From Plecoglossus altivelis (taxonomy: Eukaryota > Chordata > Actinopteri > Osmeriformes > Plecoglossidae): a stretch of DNA of 64,000 nt. The first letter of the stretch is position 1. Each line of letters begins with the position of its first letter. This document shows positions 23,820 through 38,800 of this stretch, in pieces. The stretch is taken from NCBI GenBank assembly GCA_036571765.1, contig BROE01000009.1:6738652-6802651 (forward strand), written 5' to 3'. The notes under the pieces are model-generated. The model was not told where the DNA came from. It searched no databases and was given only the letters and a program-made list of their open reading frames with translations. The position numbers were made by a program, and so were the translations under genes.

Positions 23820-26800
23820 ACTGGTCCTAAGTTTCCCAGCAACCAACTTCCTGACAGCCTAAGGCAAACAGCTCGTCAGTACCCATGATCCAGTGTCATC
23901 TGCTAACTTCTATTCAAATGGAGAAAGGAAAAAGCTGGAGAGTGACACAGTGCATTTGACTACAGACACGTTTGACTTGAGAGCTCATTGCTCATGTTGC
24001 AAACAAAAGACGAGGGAAGGTGGAGGGGTGGTATCAGCTAGCTAGCCAGGGACTGTACCAGGTGACTTCATCCTGCTCTCCACCCTGCTCTCATGTGTGG
24101 AGAGCACATGCGCCCTCCTAAAAAACAGAACAAGCTCCACTCCACCTAAACACCATACAAATGACTGGAGCTTCCTCTTGTCTTACACTTCTGTCTATTC
24201 CCATTCTGTTCTGTTCAATTAAATTATATAGTATACTATTACTATTTCTATTAACATTTCTATTTCTATTTCTATTCTATACTATGATTTGCTATGCTAT
24301 CCCATGCTAAGCTATTAGATGCTATTCTATTGTATTCTAGGCTGTGTATGACGACTGCTTCCATAAAGGCCAGCACATGCTCCAGCAGGACAGAATGGAT
24401 TAGGTTTGAACGAGTGCTACCTCCACTCCAACGTACTCCTGACAAGTACCACTGTCTGCTTCCAATTAGCCTATTGGAGTGAATCTAATGCCCCGGTTGT
24501 GTAGCGTTAGCATGGTAACGTTCCTGTTAAACAAAATTAACTTTTGTTTTGGATTTGGGCCCTGCCGGATATGTAATGTGAACCGTACAGGATGTTGTGG
24601 AGAGAATAGGGAATGTATTAGAGAGCTGTTCTCACATGCTCCTCGAACATTTCTCTTCCCAGCGCTGTAGTTCTTCAGGTCAACCTGAGATTGTATGGTG
24701 CCTTGTTAAGGAAGGCCAGGCATTAGACAGCATTAGACTGGGCTCTAACACCTGCTGTCTGGTTGTAGATGGTTGGACCACATCATGACCACCCTGATCC
24801 ATGTCAGGGCTGTATGTACCAGGAGTGAAGAGAGATGGAAAGACAGAGAGATGGAGACATAGACAGAGATACAGAGAGACACAAAAACTGAGAGACAGAA
24901 AGACAAACAGGCACCTGAACAACAAACACTTAACGCAGACAGGTTGAACAAAATCTTACTGAGCTGGCAGGAATAGCATCCTTGACATTGAAGTAGAAGC
25001 CAAAGTATATCATGTTAAAGACTCCGTGGCGGCCCAGAGTGGAGGTCAGACCCTTGTTCAGACCTTGCAGACCCAGGCCTCCAGAACTGATGATGTGTCT
25101 TGCTTGGGCAAAGGTGGAGGGTTGCTGTAGAAGGTAACATCACAAAATCTTCCCATTAAAACATCATATGCAGGGATAGGTAGAGCTCAATGGTGCTTTT
25201 GAATGCAGAGGTCCAAACTCACCCATGGATGAATGTGTTTGCAAAATGCATGAGTAATTATTACTTCTTACAATTAATTGACTTATGAATTAATTGTCAT
25301 TGTATTAAATCACAATGAATTCTTGCTAAATACTATTTCTAAAACACGATTGGTATGCTGTTTTGGAGAAATGTGTCAGCTTAACAAAGAAAATGTCCAC
25401 TGTGATGTAAAACAGAGAGAAACAGGTTCCTCACCACTTTGAAAGAGTCCCTGTTGGCCTGCAGGCTGACTTTCACCACCTCAAACGGGTTGACCACCAC
25501 TGCCTCAGTCAAACCCGACCCCAGACCTGCTACTGACAGGGCCTGGTGGGAGGGGAGGGGAGAGAGGGAGGGGAGGGGAGAGAGGGGTGGAGCGGGTGAG
25601 GAAGAGATGGAGAGAGGTAGAGAATAAGAAAGTGAGTGATGGAAATAAAGAGATACGAGGTACGTTGTTGAGGTGAATGCGTGGACATGAATTAGTGAGA
25701 TGTTAAGGAATGCGTGGGCAGAACCACAGTGAACAGAGCCTAAATGGAGATGGTGGTTGTGAATCTGTTCTCCTTGTCTGCTCCTCTCACCTACAAAACC
25801 ATCCATCTCACTCTGACAGCCATTCTTCTACAAACATTGCCTGTACAAGGAGAACAGAAGGCAAAGAGAGAGGTGTGTACCGTCATGGCTAAAATGATAA
25901 TATATGAATAATGCTTTGTAAAGTTTCACGCTTCACCTGTTGCGGAGTTGATTCCCATTGTTTATCGATTATTGTATTTCTGTTCATCTGTGTGTGTGAG
26001 TGTATGTCTGTGTCTAATTAATTAATACTAATGATCAGGCTGTAGGAATCTGATGCTTTGCCTCGGACCCACCAGTGAATGGAGAGGTAGCAGTGTGAGC
26101 AGTAGAAGGAGGAAGAGAGAAACAAGAGAGTGCAAACAAAGGGCTAGCGAACGACATTACCATTAGGAGGAAGAAACAAGAAGGAACATGATATTTACAT
26201 GGAGAAGGAGGCGTGTAGAGAAGAGGTGGAAAATGATAGACAGGAAAATATGACGCATGGAGCAGGGGAGCTGCTCCTCCTGTTCTTCCTGTCTATAACA
26301 GTCCCACTCTGTGGGCTTGCGGCCAGGCTAGCGTGGACGTGACAAAGGTACGTCGTCCATCATGCCTGACAGCGGGCTGCTGGGGCCCCAGGGTGTCTCT
26401 CTGGGTTACATGCTGATGACAGGCTCCTCAGTCATGTCCCTGTCAGCCCAGCCGCATCGCATGTGTCTGTGGGGCAAAGCCACAGCCTACTTCCTGGTTA
26501 TGCGTGTCATCAGCCGTGACAAGGTCACTTTTTGCCTTCAGAGTTTTTGTGGACTGGGATAGAGCGTAGCTGGAAGGGCTTGTTGTGAAGTTATCAGGGC
26601 AGAGTGTGCTCAGGTGTGAGTGTGTGTGACAGACTCACCAAGCCTGGAGACAAAGGGGTGAATGTCAGCAGCTTCTTGTATTGCTCGAAGGTGAAGAACT
26701 GAAGAGGGGAGCAGATGAGGAGGAATGAACTGTCACCACCAGGAAGTAGTGACTCACACTGGCACACACCTAGACACACTAGCACACATAAACTCACACC

Positions 26801-29800
26801 TCGACATATTAACTCACACCTGCACGCGTACACAAACACACAGGCACACACAAATACACACCTAGACACACTAACACACACCTGCATACACCTAGACACT
26901 CAAACACACACCTGCACACACTGACACACACCTACATACACCAACACAGACCTAGACAAACTAACTCAAACCTAGACATACACCTGCACACACAAACACT
27001 TACCTGCACACACTGATGCAGACTTGCATACACACATGAACACAGATGCACACAAACATACACACATGTATACACATACAGTACATACATACACCTTCAC
27101 ACACTAAGACACACTGTGCACTCAAACACATGAAATGCAGTTGCGGTCATAAACAATTATATGCACACACACACACGCACACGCACACGCACACAGAAAA
27201 TGTGCATGCACGAACTAATGCACACAAACCTAACCCTTTCACATACACAAACCCAAGCCTACACCCAACTAAAGATTTGAACAGGATGTAGTCTAACTGA
27301 CTATTCAATATGAAGCATTCTAATTGCTGTGCCTGGGGACCATTAGACAGCATGTATCGCTGTTAGAACACATAGCTAGGCTATTTCACTCATCTCTCCC
27401 CTGCTTAAATTGAAACACAACCGTGAATTTGTTTGAACTGGGAGTGAAATGTGGATTAAACTGTGTAGGTATCTTAATCTAAGTTTGAATTAGGTTTTAT
27501 TTCTCCCAGCAGACCTGTTGGTCCCATCGGCCAGGTTGTCTCCCACCAGTAAGTGACCCTCAGCCTCTACTCACAAGTGTGAACATTTCCAAACCCCCTC
27601 TGCCACCCATCTCCCTCTATAGCTTTCCTTTCTCTTGTGACCATCTTTTTTTCTCTCCACTCCCTGCCGTCAACCATCTCTCTCTTTCTGTCTGTCTCTT
27701 CTTCTACTTGTGTACTCTGACTCTCACCCATCTTCCCCTCACTCACTCACTCACTCACTCACTCACTCACTCACTCACTCACTCACTCACTCACTCACTC
27801 ACACTCTCTCCCTCTCCTCTACTCTTTTGTGCTCTCTCACTTTCTGGTCCGCCCTCTCTCTACCCAGCACCTCACCATACCAGTCCTGGTGCCAGTCATC
27901 AGCCCAGTTCTCTGACAAGTTCTGGGAAGAGGCATTTGAGTTCCCTTTCACTCCCCTTTTATCAGGCTCTTCACACTGCAAACTCCGGTCACGCTCACCT
28001 CTCACCACCAGCTGTCCTCACCCCTTCCCCCAAGCCCCACAGCCCCCATCCCCCTTCACCCCCCAGATCCCCACTGGTAGACCTGGCATGTATCTGAAGT
28101 GAAGACTGGTGGGGTGTGTGGTGGCTGCTGTAAATCCCCGCCAATCAACATTGACAGACCCCCAGAGTAAACACACAGAACAGGAGCAGCAACATGGTGG
28201 AGGGTGGGAGAGGATGCTTGATAGTTGTGAATGCACCTTGACCGGGAGGGGGGCTGGGGTTGGGGGCTGGGAGGAAGTCCCGGACCTCACCTTAACTGCC
28301 CTCTTAGGAGTCTCAGCCAGGATTGGTGGGAGGATACCCTTATAGAAGCCATAGACACTGCAAGAGAAGGAGGGGCAGTGAGAGGGAGAGGGGTAGAGGA
28401 GAGAACAAGAGAAAGAGTTGTCAGAGTTCACTGTACAGCTATTTTCAGCCAACATACAAATTGTTTTACACACACATTACTATCTCGGTTCTGCAAACAG
28501 AGCACAAAATGTGTTGTCTACACATTCCAGAAGTGTCTGCATGTGCAGATTTCCTGTCCTTGTCATTTCTGCTCAGACAGAATGTCAGAAGGCCTAGAGA
28601 ACGTTGCAGCTCGAGGGAACCTCTGCAAAATTACACACATGGCTTCCTTCTCCTCTGTGAGGCTGCGTCCAGCCAGCAAACTGGTATGACAGGTCCTAAT
28701 CTTTGGACAAGTATAACCACAAACACAGACAAATACCTTACCTGTGCCTTAGAGTCCATGTACCCATCAATACAGTACAGACTGACTTCTGGACAAACTG
28801 CTGAGCTTGATGGAAAATCATGTTTCTGATCAAGGTACTTAATGCCCAAAGGCAGTAGAAGAGCCAAAGGAAAGGCCAAAATCACAGACCCCTCATGTAT
28901 GGAGAGAATACATAGAGACTACTACAACCTCCAGCAGAGATAAGGAGGCAGGCAGGTGTTCCACAGAAGGGCAGTTGAGTGAGCGATAAGCAAACTACCA
29001 CAGCAGGCCCTAGAGCTACGAACAGTCTTCATAACTTGTCCTCCACAACAGATTGGTGACTCCCATTGTACGATGTTTAATTAATTTGCCTGGTTGAGCC
29101 GTATGGTCTATTTATTTAATAAACATTGTAGTATTTGAATCACTTGAGCACACTCTTAACATACAAATGACTGGCACATCAAGAGAGCAAAACTGTCTGT
29201 AGAGAAAAATACAGCAAAGAGAGAGAGAGAGAGAGAGAGACAACAGGGGTGCTTGAGAAAAAGGGATAGATAAAGAAAGAGACATAGAAAGGCACAAAAA
29301 AGAGCAGCAGGTAAAGAGAAACAGAAAGAGAGGAAGAGAGAGAGTATTGGAGAGTGTGTATTGATATTAAACATGTGTGTGGACAGCAGGACAGTGTAGC
29401 GTGACTCCAGCATCGGAGATCCTGCAGCTCTATTGTGGAAACACAGAAGTCAACTGAGATGTTCTGCAGAGATTAGATCCGGGTGCAAATATTATTGTTT
29501 CCCCAAAAAAGAAAAGAAAGGTGATTTCCTCTAAGCAGCACACAGCCATCCACCACAGCACCAAAATAAATCCTGGGGCTAATTACCAGACCACATATAT
29601 CAAATGACCATGATCACTCTGTATCATCCACAAACCTGAGATACATATCAATGTGGCCAGGTGGTTGGTAACAGGATGATGCCAGTGTTGGTATACATGA
29701 CTTACAGAGTCAATTTGGTGAATGTGTTTGTTTGCCTTCTGGGGTTTGGAGCGATCGGAAAGCCCAGTCTTGTTGTTTCTTTGACCATGCAAATGGTGGC

Positions 29801-32800
29801 CACTGATTTCCTGGGTGTGGTCAGTATGCGGAGGCCCTCGGCTGAGAAGGAGAGGCTGGAGTCAGCTACACCATCACAAGAGGCACCCCAGTGGTCCTCA
29901 TTTGACTCCTGATTTGATTTTAAATGTAAAGTACACACTAAATCCCTTTTTGGCTTTCCTAAACAAATGTCCTTCCAGACACAGAGCTTGTTTGTGGCCA
30001 GCTGGTGTGTGTAAGTGTGTGTGTGTGTGTGAGAGTAGTTGAGTGTATGTGTGTATGCAAGGGTGCATCCAAGTTATTTGTCTTAGTTTTTCAATAAACC
30101 TTCCTTGACATAACAACTCACATTTTTTATTGAGTGATGAACAGTGTTTTCTTGACAATTTCTGTTTGACAAAATGACAAGATGAACAATAAACCATTCA
30201 CATGCGATTTCTTCCTTAATACATCTCCAAAACCTGAACCAGTGTTTGTGGTATTGTGCTCTGGGTTGCTTTGAACAGACCATGTTCCACATTACTATGA
30301 CTAAACCATGTACAATTTGAAGTGGGGTTAGGGTTAGACTCTCACCCCCCTCCCCCACACACACAAACACACACATCACTAGACACACACACCAGTCAAC
30401 AACCAGCATGCTTCATCTGCAAACATTGCTGTTTCCCCTATGGCTGTTGTCACCTTGAGGATGAGAAAGCCTACAGAATGACTGGTCAGGCCCCACAGGT
30501 CACCCACATCACAAACACAACTGACTCCACTTCCTGGAGGTGAGACACTGACCTTTCTAACCCCAAACCAGGACATCCATCTCCACAGAACTGTCCAATG
30601 ACAAGGGCAAGAAGAAGAAGAGGAGAAATGGAAGAAGTAGAGGAAGAAGTAGAGGAAGGAAGGAAGAAGAGAAGGAAGAAGAGAAGGAAGAAGAGAAAGA
30701 CAAAAAGAAGAGGAGGATGTGAGAAGGAAGAGGAAGACAAGAAGAAGAAGAAGAGGAGGAGGGAGTCCAGAGTAGGAGGAAAAGTGAGGAGGAGGAGGAG
30801 GAGGAGATAAGGAGAAAGAGAAGGAAGTGAGGAGGAAGACAAGAAGAAGAAGAAGAGGAGGAAGAAGTAAGGAAGAAGAGGAAAACATGAGGAAGAAGAG
30901 GAGAAAGTGACGAGGAAGAGGAAGACAAGAAGAGGAGGAAGTCAGTAGGAGGGGAAGAAGTGAGAAAGAAGAGGAGGAAGTGAGGATTTAGAGGAGGAAG
31001 GGAAGACAAAAAGCAGTAGAGGAGGAAGTCCAGAGGAGGAGGAAAAAGTGAGGAAGAAGACAAAGACATGATGAGAAAGAGGAGGAAGTGAGGGGGAAGA
31101 AGAAGAGGAGGAAGTTAGGAAAAAGAGGAAGACATGAGGAGGAAGAGGTAGACAAGAAGAAGATGAGGAAGTCAGTCGGAGGAGGAAGAAGTGAGGCAGA
31201 AGAGGATGAAGAGGAGGAAGTAAGGATAAAGATGGGTCTTGGGGAAGAGGAAGAGTGTGACAGAGACATGAAGGTGATGTTGAGCAGAGAGCTTCAAGGA
31301 AGAGCTTCTGGAGATGGTTAGCCAGTGGTCATTAGCAGCTCGTGTGGCGTGACACATCCATAAATATGGGCGGAAGAGAAAGTTCTGTCAGCCAGGCAGT
31401 TTGACTGCTACCGCCCTGAACCACTTAGCACCTTGTCACCAATCCTGCTGCTAGCCAGCTCAGACACTTCAGAGATAGCTGCCTCTGAGGTGAGATAAAT
31501 CCTGTAGATGGATGGATAGATAGATAAACAGACAGATAACTTTTTGTAACAACCCCTTTTGCATTTCATATCAGAAAGAACTTTGCAGTTTCCAAGCAGC
31601 AACACCAGATGGAACTACATAGAATCCTATGGAACTTCAGGGTTCAAAATATAATCTTTTTAAAGAGTAGTTCATCTAAACACTTCTATCATCAAGTGTA
31701 CAGTATACTACCTAAAAAAGCAGGGGGTTGGATTTGTTTAAGTATTAAACTTGCATTTAATTAAGACAGTAAGATGATCAGATTGGTAGTATCACAGCGC
31801 TATAACCCTAATCAATGATTCCAAAATCCTTTACATGTCTTACAGCCAGCACACTGAAGCCCAAACATCTTGGAAAAGAAGCCATCCAGAACACAGATGA
31901 TCAGAAACACACAGATGAGAACATGTCCTCGTCTTTCCCCAGTCCAATCAGGAGAGTGGAGAGAAGGAGCTTGGGTTTCTGAGAGAAACCGAGGGGCTGC
32001 CCTGACGTGAGACGTTTATTTTGAATAATAATTCAACAACAGTGGGCCCTTCTACTATTTGTATAAGTTATAACTAAGTGGTTTGGTCTGGAGATGATCT
32101 ACTACTTGCTACGGCAGAGTGATTACCGCTTCTTCCAAATATACTCAAGGTGATAATCACTGTCCAGCAAAGAAGAGTCTTTGAGGATTCCAGGAACCTG
32201 CCTGAGTTTCAAACCGCGAGACGACAGCCAGTGTCATGCTTGTCATCACGAAGGTCACATGACTGTTTCTGCACCGTTATTTTGCCAACATCCTGTAGGT
32301 TCCTCAGAAATTCACTGAGGCCCAAACAGACATACCCATACCAACCTCCTCCATATGCAATAACACACATGCATACCCACACAAACACACACATGCACCT
32401 ACACAAACACACACCCACCCTCACACACAGGGAGAAGACAGGGCAGGGGCAGGTAGCTGTGGAGGACTTCAGCCTGTCACCGGAGGGCCTCTCGCGGCGC
32501 TCAGTCACACCTCACAGCAGATCTATTTTATATCCCTCATAAAGCTGTCGCCTGGCCGTAAACAGACGGAGCGGCTTGCTCTTACCTGGCTCTGTACACT
32601 GTCACACAGACCTGTCACACGGCCCCGCGCAGACACACTGAGCCCACAGGCTCAGGAACAGATGGTCTTCTATACTGTTCTAGAACAGAGGAGGTTCCAG
32701 AATAGGTAGGGCTCTACAATGTCGTTCTAGAAGAGATTATAATTTGAATAAATAGGTTATGGGACAGGGTTCTAAAACGGACAACCTTCCATTCTGTTAA

Positions 32801-35800
32801 CTTTCCCTAAATCATATTTGTTGCTTTCAACCAGAGACTCCTTTGAGAGAGAATCGGCCGCTAATTAATTCCAGACAAAAGCAATTTTGCTTCAACAGAC
32901 TGTCATCCAGCTCCACATGGCTCCGCATACGGGCCGGGGGCTGACATGCAAGCTGAGCTGGCTGTGTGAAAGTGACACCCCATCCAGGTGCTTCTCTGTG
33001 TTGTTGCTCGACACAAAAACAGAGATATGACAGTGGACTCGGAGGGTCACACTTGCACACCTGTCCCAGCAGAGCATGATAGAGAGCAGAGCACGGCAGG
33101 TGAGAACACAACGCACTGCCAAGGTCAAACAACATGCTTTGCTGATATATACCTCTGAAAGTTGTTGCATATGTGTACGTGCGTGTTTGTGTGGGCTTGT
33201 GTGTGTGTGAACAGACCATACCCCTCGTTGCGGAAAACCGTCCTGAAGCAATCTCCCAGGTTCTTGTAGCTGTGTGGATCGCTGGTTCCTCTCTGGATCT
33301 GAAACCTACAACACAAACAAACATTAACAGACAGCACTTACTCCCACTCAGCAACATATTCTGCTACTACTCATTTCTTCTCTCTTCCTCTCCCTCCTCT
33401 CCTCTGCGTTCCTCTCATGCCCTATTCTCTCTTTCTTATTCTTCTCCTCCCCTTGCCTCCTCCTCTCCTCTCCCGTCCCGTCCTCTCCTACCAGCAGTCC
33501 CTCTGGCCGAGAGAACTCAAACATTTACTTAACCCAGCTGATCCAATTAGCCCACACAACTCCCCAGGAACAGGCCTTTAGTAGCTAGCTGTTCGCTGGC
33601 TAACACGCTAGTAAGCCCATTGTAACAGCTCTTTAGATACGTGTAAATGTTTTATAAGATAGAAAGCAGTTGGGTCAGGGGGGTTCTGTTGTAGCAAACA
33701 TGCTGGTTACTCCCTTATAAAGAGAGCCAAGATGTGTGTAAATGTTTTACATGATAGACGGGTTGGTGGTGAAGCGCCTTGTGTTACCTCCATGTATGAA
33801 ACATGGTATGTAATATAAACTTTGGTTGTTTTTTATTGGGTTGACAGTGGGGCTTATGATCACACTAGATGCTGTGGCAATTTTTTAAACATGATATGAC
33901 GATGAAGGTAAGCAGTCTGGTGGTGATGGGGCCGAGTGTTGGGGGGGATTGCGATGGCAGCCTTTAAAGAGCTTTTACGGCGTAGAAGCACTTGGGGTCT
34001 GGCTATATCTTCTGGGCCAATGAGGAGATGGACGGCAGAGAATGTCTGACCAATGAGAGGAGAGAAAGCAGGAGAGGACAAGTGGAGCAGAGAAGGAAAG
34101 GAGAAAATGAGAGGGGGAGTGAGTGAGAGAACCTGGAAAAGAGAAGGAATGGAGGAGTGAGGAGAAGAGGAATAGGGAAACAGACATGAGAAGGATCTTT
34201 TCTTCATATGGCTCTAGCAGGTCGTGAGGTCAATACTGAGTAGTCCGTGCGGGTGCCTGATGGGCTCATAAACTGCCTCCAGGACACAGGGAGGGAGAGT
34301 AGGGCCAGGGAGGGAGGAGGAAGGCCAGGGAGGGGAGGGGGGTTAGAGGCTTTTCATATTGCCAACAGATTAACATCTTACAGGGCTGTCCCCAAAATAC
34401 TATTTTGAGGATTCCCAAATAGCTTGTAACCTCTGGTTGAAACCCAGTTAAAACGGCATAATAAATGGACATCCAACAGCATATTAAAGAAGCAGAAGAA
34501 AAAAGTTGGGGATGGGGGGGTAGAAGAGTGGTGGAGAGGGTAAAGGTGGGGGTTGGTGGGGGGCACTGGGGGTAAGGGCAGAGACCTGGAAGATTTAAGA
34601 CCAGTGGGGCTTGTAAACAAAGTCAAATCTGTCTTAATGAAAGGCATATGACTCCAGGGTCAGTGATGGAAGGAGTCCTGTCCTCGGTCATCCTCCCTTC
34701 CTCCGGCAGCCCAACCCCAACTGGCCCTAGGAGAGAGAGGGGGTGGCCGGGCCATGGTCCGGTTCCAGACCCCTGACTCTAGCTCTGACCCAGGGGTCAT
34801 CTCATTTCCTCATGTCCCTCTTCTACCCTGTCATAAAGCCAGGGACCAAACAACCAGGCCCAGGAGGAGCAAGGGGGCCCCTGGTGGTTGGCTGCTACTG
34901 TGGCCCTTACATGTCATCTTACACACACCAGCAGCAAAGCCCCCGAATCACAGGCTAGGCAAGGCAGGGTGTGGAGGGGAGCTAAGCACATGACAGGGCC
35001 TGGCGGACATGTTTTACAGGAGGAAGATGCAGATAAGGAAGGCTGTGTTAACGTGACCCAGGCGAGCGGTGAAGGGTCCAGAACTGCTGGTAAAACCAAA
35101 AGGATGGGGATGTTCCCGGCCATGGAGCCAGCTCTGCCGCTCGTAAACACAGCAGACAGGAAATGCCGTGACGCCCTGGGGCTTCTTTCAAACTCCCACA
35201 ATCCCCCATGGCCCGCTCCCACACACTGCCGAGATACACTCAGAGGTGACGAGATGCGTGAGTTCATTGACAGGCATGACTCCCCCCACCCCCACACACA
35301 TACACACCATCTCCTCCCCTTGTCTACCTCCAGTCTATCCTGGTTAACAGGCCCCGCACGACCCTGTAGCTGCCCAGGTGAGGGTGAAGGCGAGGGCAGG
35401 TTGGAGCTTCTGTGAGCAAGATATGGACTCACAGGTAAATAACCCTGGAGTCTGCTCTCTCCAACTAACCCCTAACTCCCTATAAAATAGTAGTCTAGCA
35501 GAGCCCAGAGCAGGCCCGGGGTAGATGAAGGCCAGGGTAGCAGGCTAGTGGCCCCATTCTTTTGTATTTTTATAGATGGAGAGCGGTGTTAGAGGGCCAA
35601 GCGGGGCCCGAGCCCACTCTCCTTCCAATGCCAGTGGTAATGGGCTCGGCCTGGCCTGGCTCGGGACCAAGTAGAGGTCGCGTCACCTGGGAGGGGAGGA
35701 GTCTCTGAGGTGAAGGATAATAATGAATGGTGTAAAAAGGACCCCTCTGGGAATGGGTGGCAGTTACGGGCCCGATCAAAAGACACAGGGTCTTGACGGG

Positions 35801-38800
35801 CCTACTCTTAAAGGGCCAGGTTGCTCTTTTAAAGAAGGCGTCTTGAACGTTCTTGCCTCATTAAATGTGGGGGTATTCCCCATTGCAACGCCCCTGAGCA
35901 GGTGGCAGGTGTGGGGGTGGGGTGGGGGTACCGAGACGCCAAGCGGGTTGTTCTCCAATGTGCAGTTTCCCCCTGAGGGCTGATGTGTTACGGGTGCGTT
36001 TCGAACTGCCGCTGCGTTAAATACAGCACCTAATGGAACCTGTGATGTACTCAGGACTTCCCCTTGCTGCGTTTGTTACGTCAGAATGCTGTTTGGCTCC
36101 ACTTAGAAATGCTTTCCTGGCCCAGGAGTCTGGTTGGGAAGTGTGCCTGTTGATCAGCACCTGGCTGTCTGCAGAGCTATGGGCCTCGTCTACTCACAGC
36201 CTCCTGTAGGACCCAGTACAGGAAAACGCAGCAGCAGAAGAAACAAGATGAAATGACAGACGGAGGAGAGGAAACAAGATAAATGAGTGAGAAGAAAGAG
36301 GGGGGGAAGTCAACTATACCTCATATTAGTACATAAGGGACTCCAGGAGGCAACATTAAAAGGAAATCTATTTTTACAACCAGACAGTTAATTTTAATGA
36401 GCGGGATCATAAAGATGGCAGAAGTCCACTGCATCAGTCCAACTTAAATGATCCAATATGGCAGAAGGGGCATCCAAACATATCTCCAAAAGAAACATCC
36501 AATCGCACATCTCCATAAGTGGTGGCCAATCACTCCTCCAGGAGTGGCGGCCAATCAGCCATCAGGCTGAGGGAGACACCAAACAACAAAATGGCTTCCC
36601 TTCTGTCCAATAGCTTCTTGCCTCTACGAATCACTGTATCAACGGGTTTTCTTTTTGTAGTAGTCTGCGATACATGTAGGGACCTGACTACGACATAACT
36701 ACCAGGAATAACAGTCTCTTCACTCAGACATACTTTCTGTTTGATGATGATCTCATGTGACAGCATACTGTGTGAATACATAAACAGAGAAAATGTAATA
36801 ACCAACCAAATCCCATTCTGAAATCAAATACATCCCTTACCATGACAAACGGTTATTGGAAGGGCAGGATAATGGAGGAGGGGTATTAGGGCGGAGTATG
36901 ACAGGAGGGGCCCATAAAGTCCTGGCTTCAGAGGGAGAGAGATAAAGAAGAGGGGATGATGGGAGACAGAGGGAGGAGAGGGAGGAGGGGTAGAAGGAGG
37001 GAGAGAGAGGGGAAACGATAAAGTGTTGGCGCTGGCGACCCGGCAGGTTGCCTGGACCTGGTCTGGGCCAGGCCAGCTTGGGTTTCAGCAACACCACAGG
37101 CCCACTGATGCTGGGACAAGCCCCCTTATGAAGCAAAAGTACAGGGGGACAGGATGGCATGCCTGGTGAGGGTGGAGGTGGTGGAGGGGCATTACATGGC
37201 TGTTACAAGAGTCAGGAATCCCATCCCCCACCCAATGTACATCTCATACTCCCTCCTCTCCACTGGGCTTTTCTCATAGATAAAATAAAGACTCCTGTAC
37301 CCCCCTTCACCCCCCTGACTCCCACCCCACCAGGATGCAGCGACAGGCCAGATGGCTCCTCATATAGAGACCCATATGATGGAGGAGCACTCAGTTGGAC
37401 CACTGCAGAGAAGGAAGAGATGCATAAAAGCAGGCTGATGAGACTGGGGGCAGGGCAGGGTTAGGCCAGGGGTGGGTTAGGGCAGGACCGGGCTGGCCAG
37501 GGTTATGGAAGGGTAAGGGTTAGGGCAGGTTTTAGGGCTGGGGTTAGCAGAGTGCTGGGTCAGGAGATGGTTTTGGCAGAGAGGGCTAGGTCAGGGTTAA
37601 GGCCATAGAGAGGCTTGGTCAGGGTCAGTTGATTACAGGACTGGACTAGGGCAGATATATTCATAAGACATTTCAAAAGATATTCCATATGAACTTGTAT
37701 GAGGATGGGCCCATGTTTGACAGTGTCCGGTCTCGTAACAGACTGCTGCACAGGACGGGCAGCTAAGCTCAGGACAGCCACGCTGGTTGGGGCGGCCCCA
37801 GACGCTAACAGCTACTTTGATGTGAGGAAATGCCTCAGGAATAGGGAGCGTCTCCAGTCAGCGGGCGTCTGAGGAAAATAACACACTCCGGTCAAGACAG
37901 CAGGCAAGCGTGTTCCACGCTGAAACCTGAGATGATGCATAACTTTAGCCCCTGTTTCTAGCCTCCTCCCTCCTCAACTTCTGCCTCCTCACTCCTAGCC
38001 TCCTCACATCCTACCTCCTCGCTCCCTGCCTTCCCACCTACTCACCTCCTGCCTCCTCGCTCCCTGTCGCCTCACCTCCTGCCCCCTAATCTAATGCCTC
38101 ATCACCTCTGCCTCCCAGCCTCCTGCCTCATCCTGATCAACCTCCTTGGTCAGTCCCGGACACAAGTCCAGGATGAAACATGGATGACGATAGCCATGTC
38201 ACCAGGCATCCCACAGATGCTAGAAACAGATGAGTTTTCATCAAGCCCTTTACAGCTCCTTTAAAACGGTTCGTTTCAGCTCCCTGGGACATCCTCTCTC
38301 TGTAACATAATGCGTTTGGGCGTCTGAGACACCTACTTGGACCAGTCTTGTTTAATACTGGGTCGTAATATGCTGTGGCAGCAGGAAATACAACTAATAT
38401 TGCACATCCAGGAGAGCTCCAGAATATACAGTACAGTATAGCACATTTTCACAGCACATTTTCAATTCCCCCCCACGGTGCTGTCTCCATGCAGGCTGTG
38501 CCATGTGTTAACCAGCAACCGTCTGCCAGAGAGGGGCTGCAGGACGAGAACAGTGCTGACCCAGCCTGCTGCTGGCGGGGCTCCCTGCCCTGCTGTTTGA
38601 GGGCCGTGTCAGGGATTCCTCCAGAGGAGCACCAGGGTTCAGCTAACAGTCGGGGGTGGAGGGCCATCCTCTCGCTGACTGTCATCCCCTCCCAGCAGGA
38701 CAGGGGCCATCATCTGTCAGGGGCCATCCTCAAAGTTCGCTCTACTGCCCCTCCCCCTCATCCCCAACACACACGCGTGCTTTCATGTGTGCAGGGATCA

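Noticed and set aside
30379..31321. Long Ser/Leu and Lys/Arg/Glu frames
   Set aside because: Products of the polypurine tract; low-complexity, no start context, no domain.
33222..33298. Exon 3 starting at ATCCAGAGAG (inner TTTCAG acceptor)
   Set aside because: It would break the reading frame from exon 2 and drop Phe-Gln; the outer TTGTAG acceptor restores RFQIQR.
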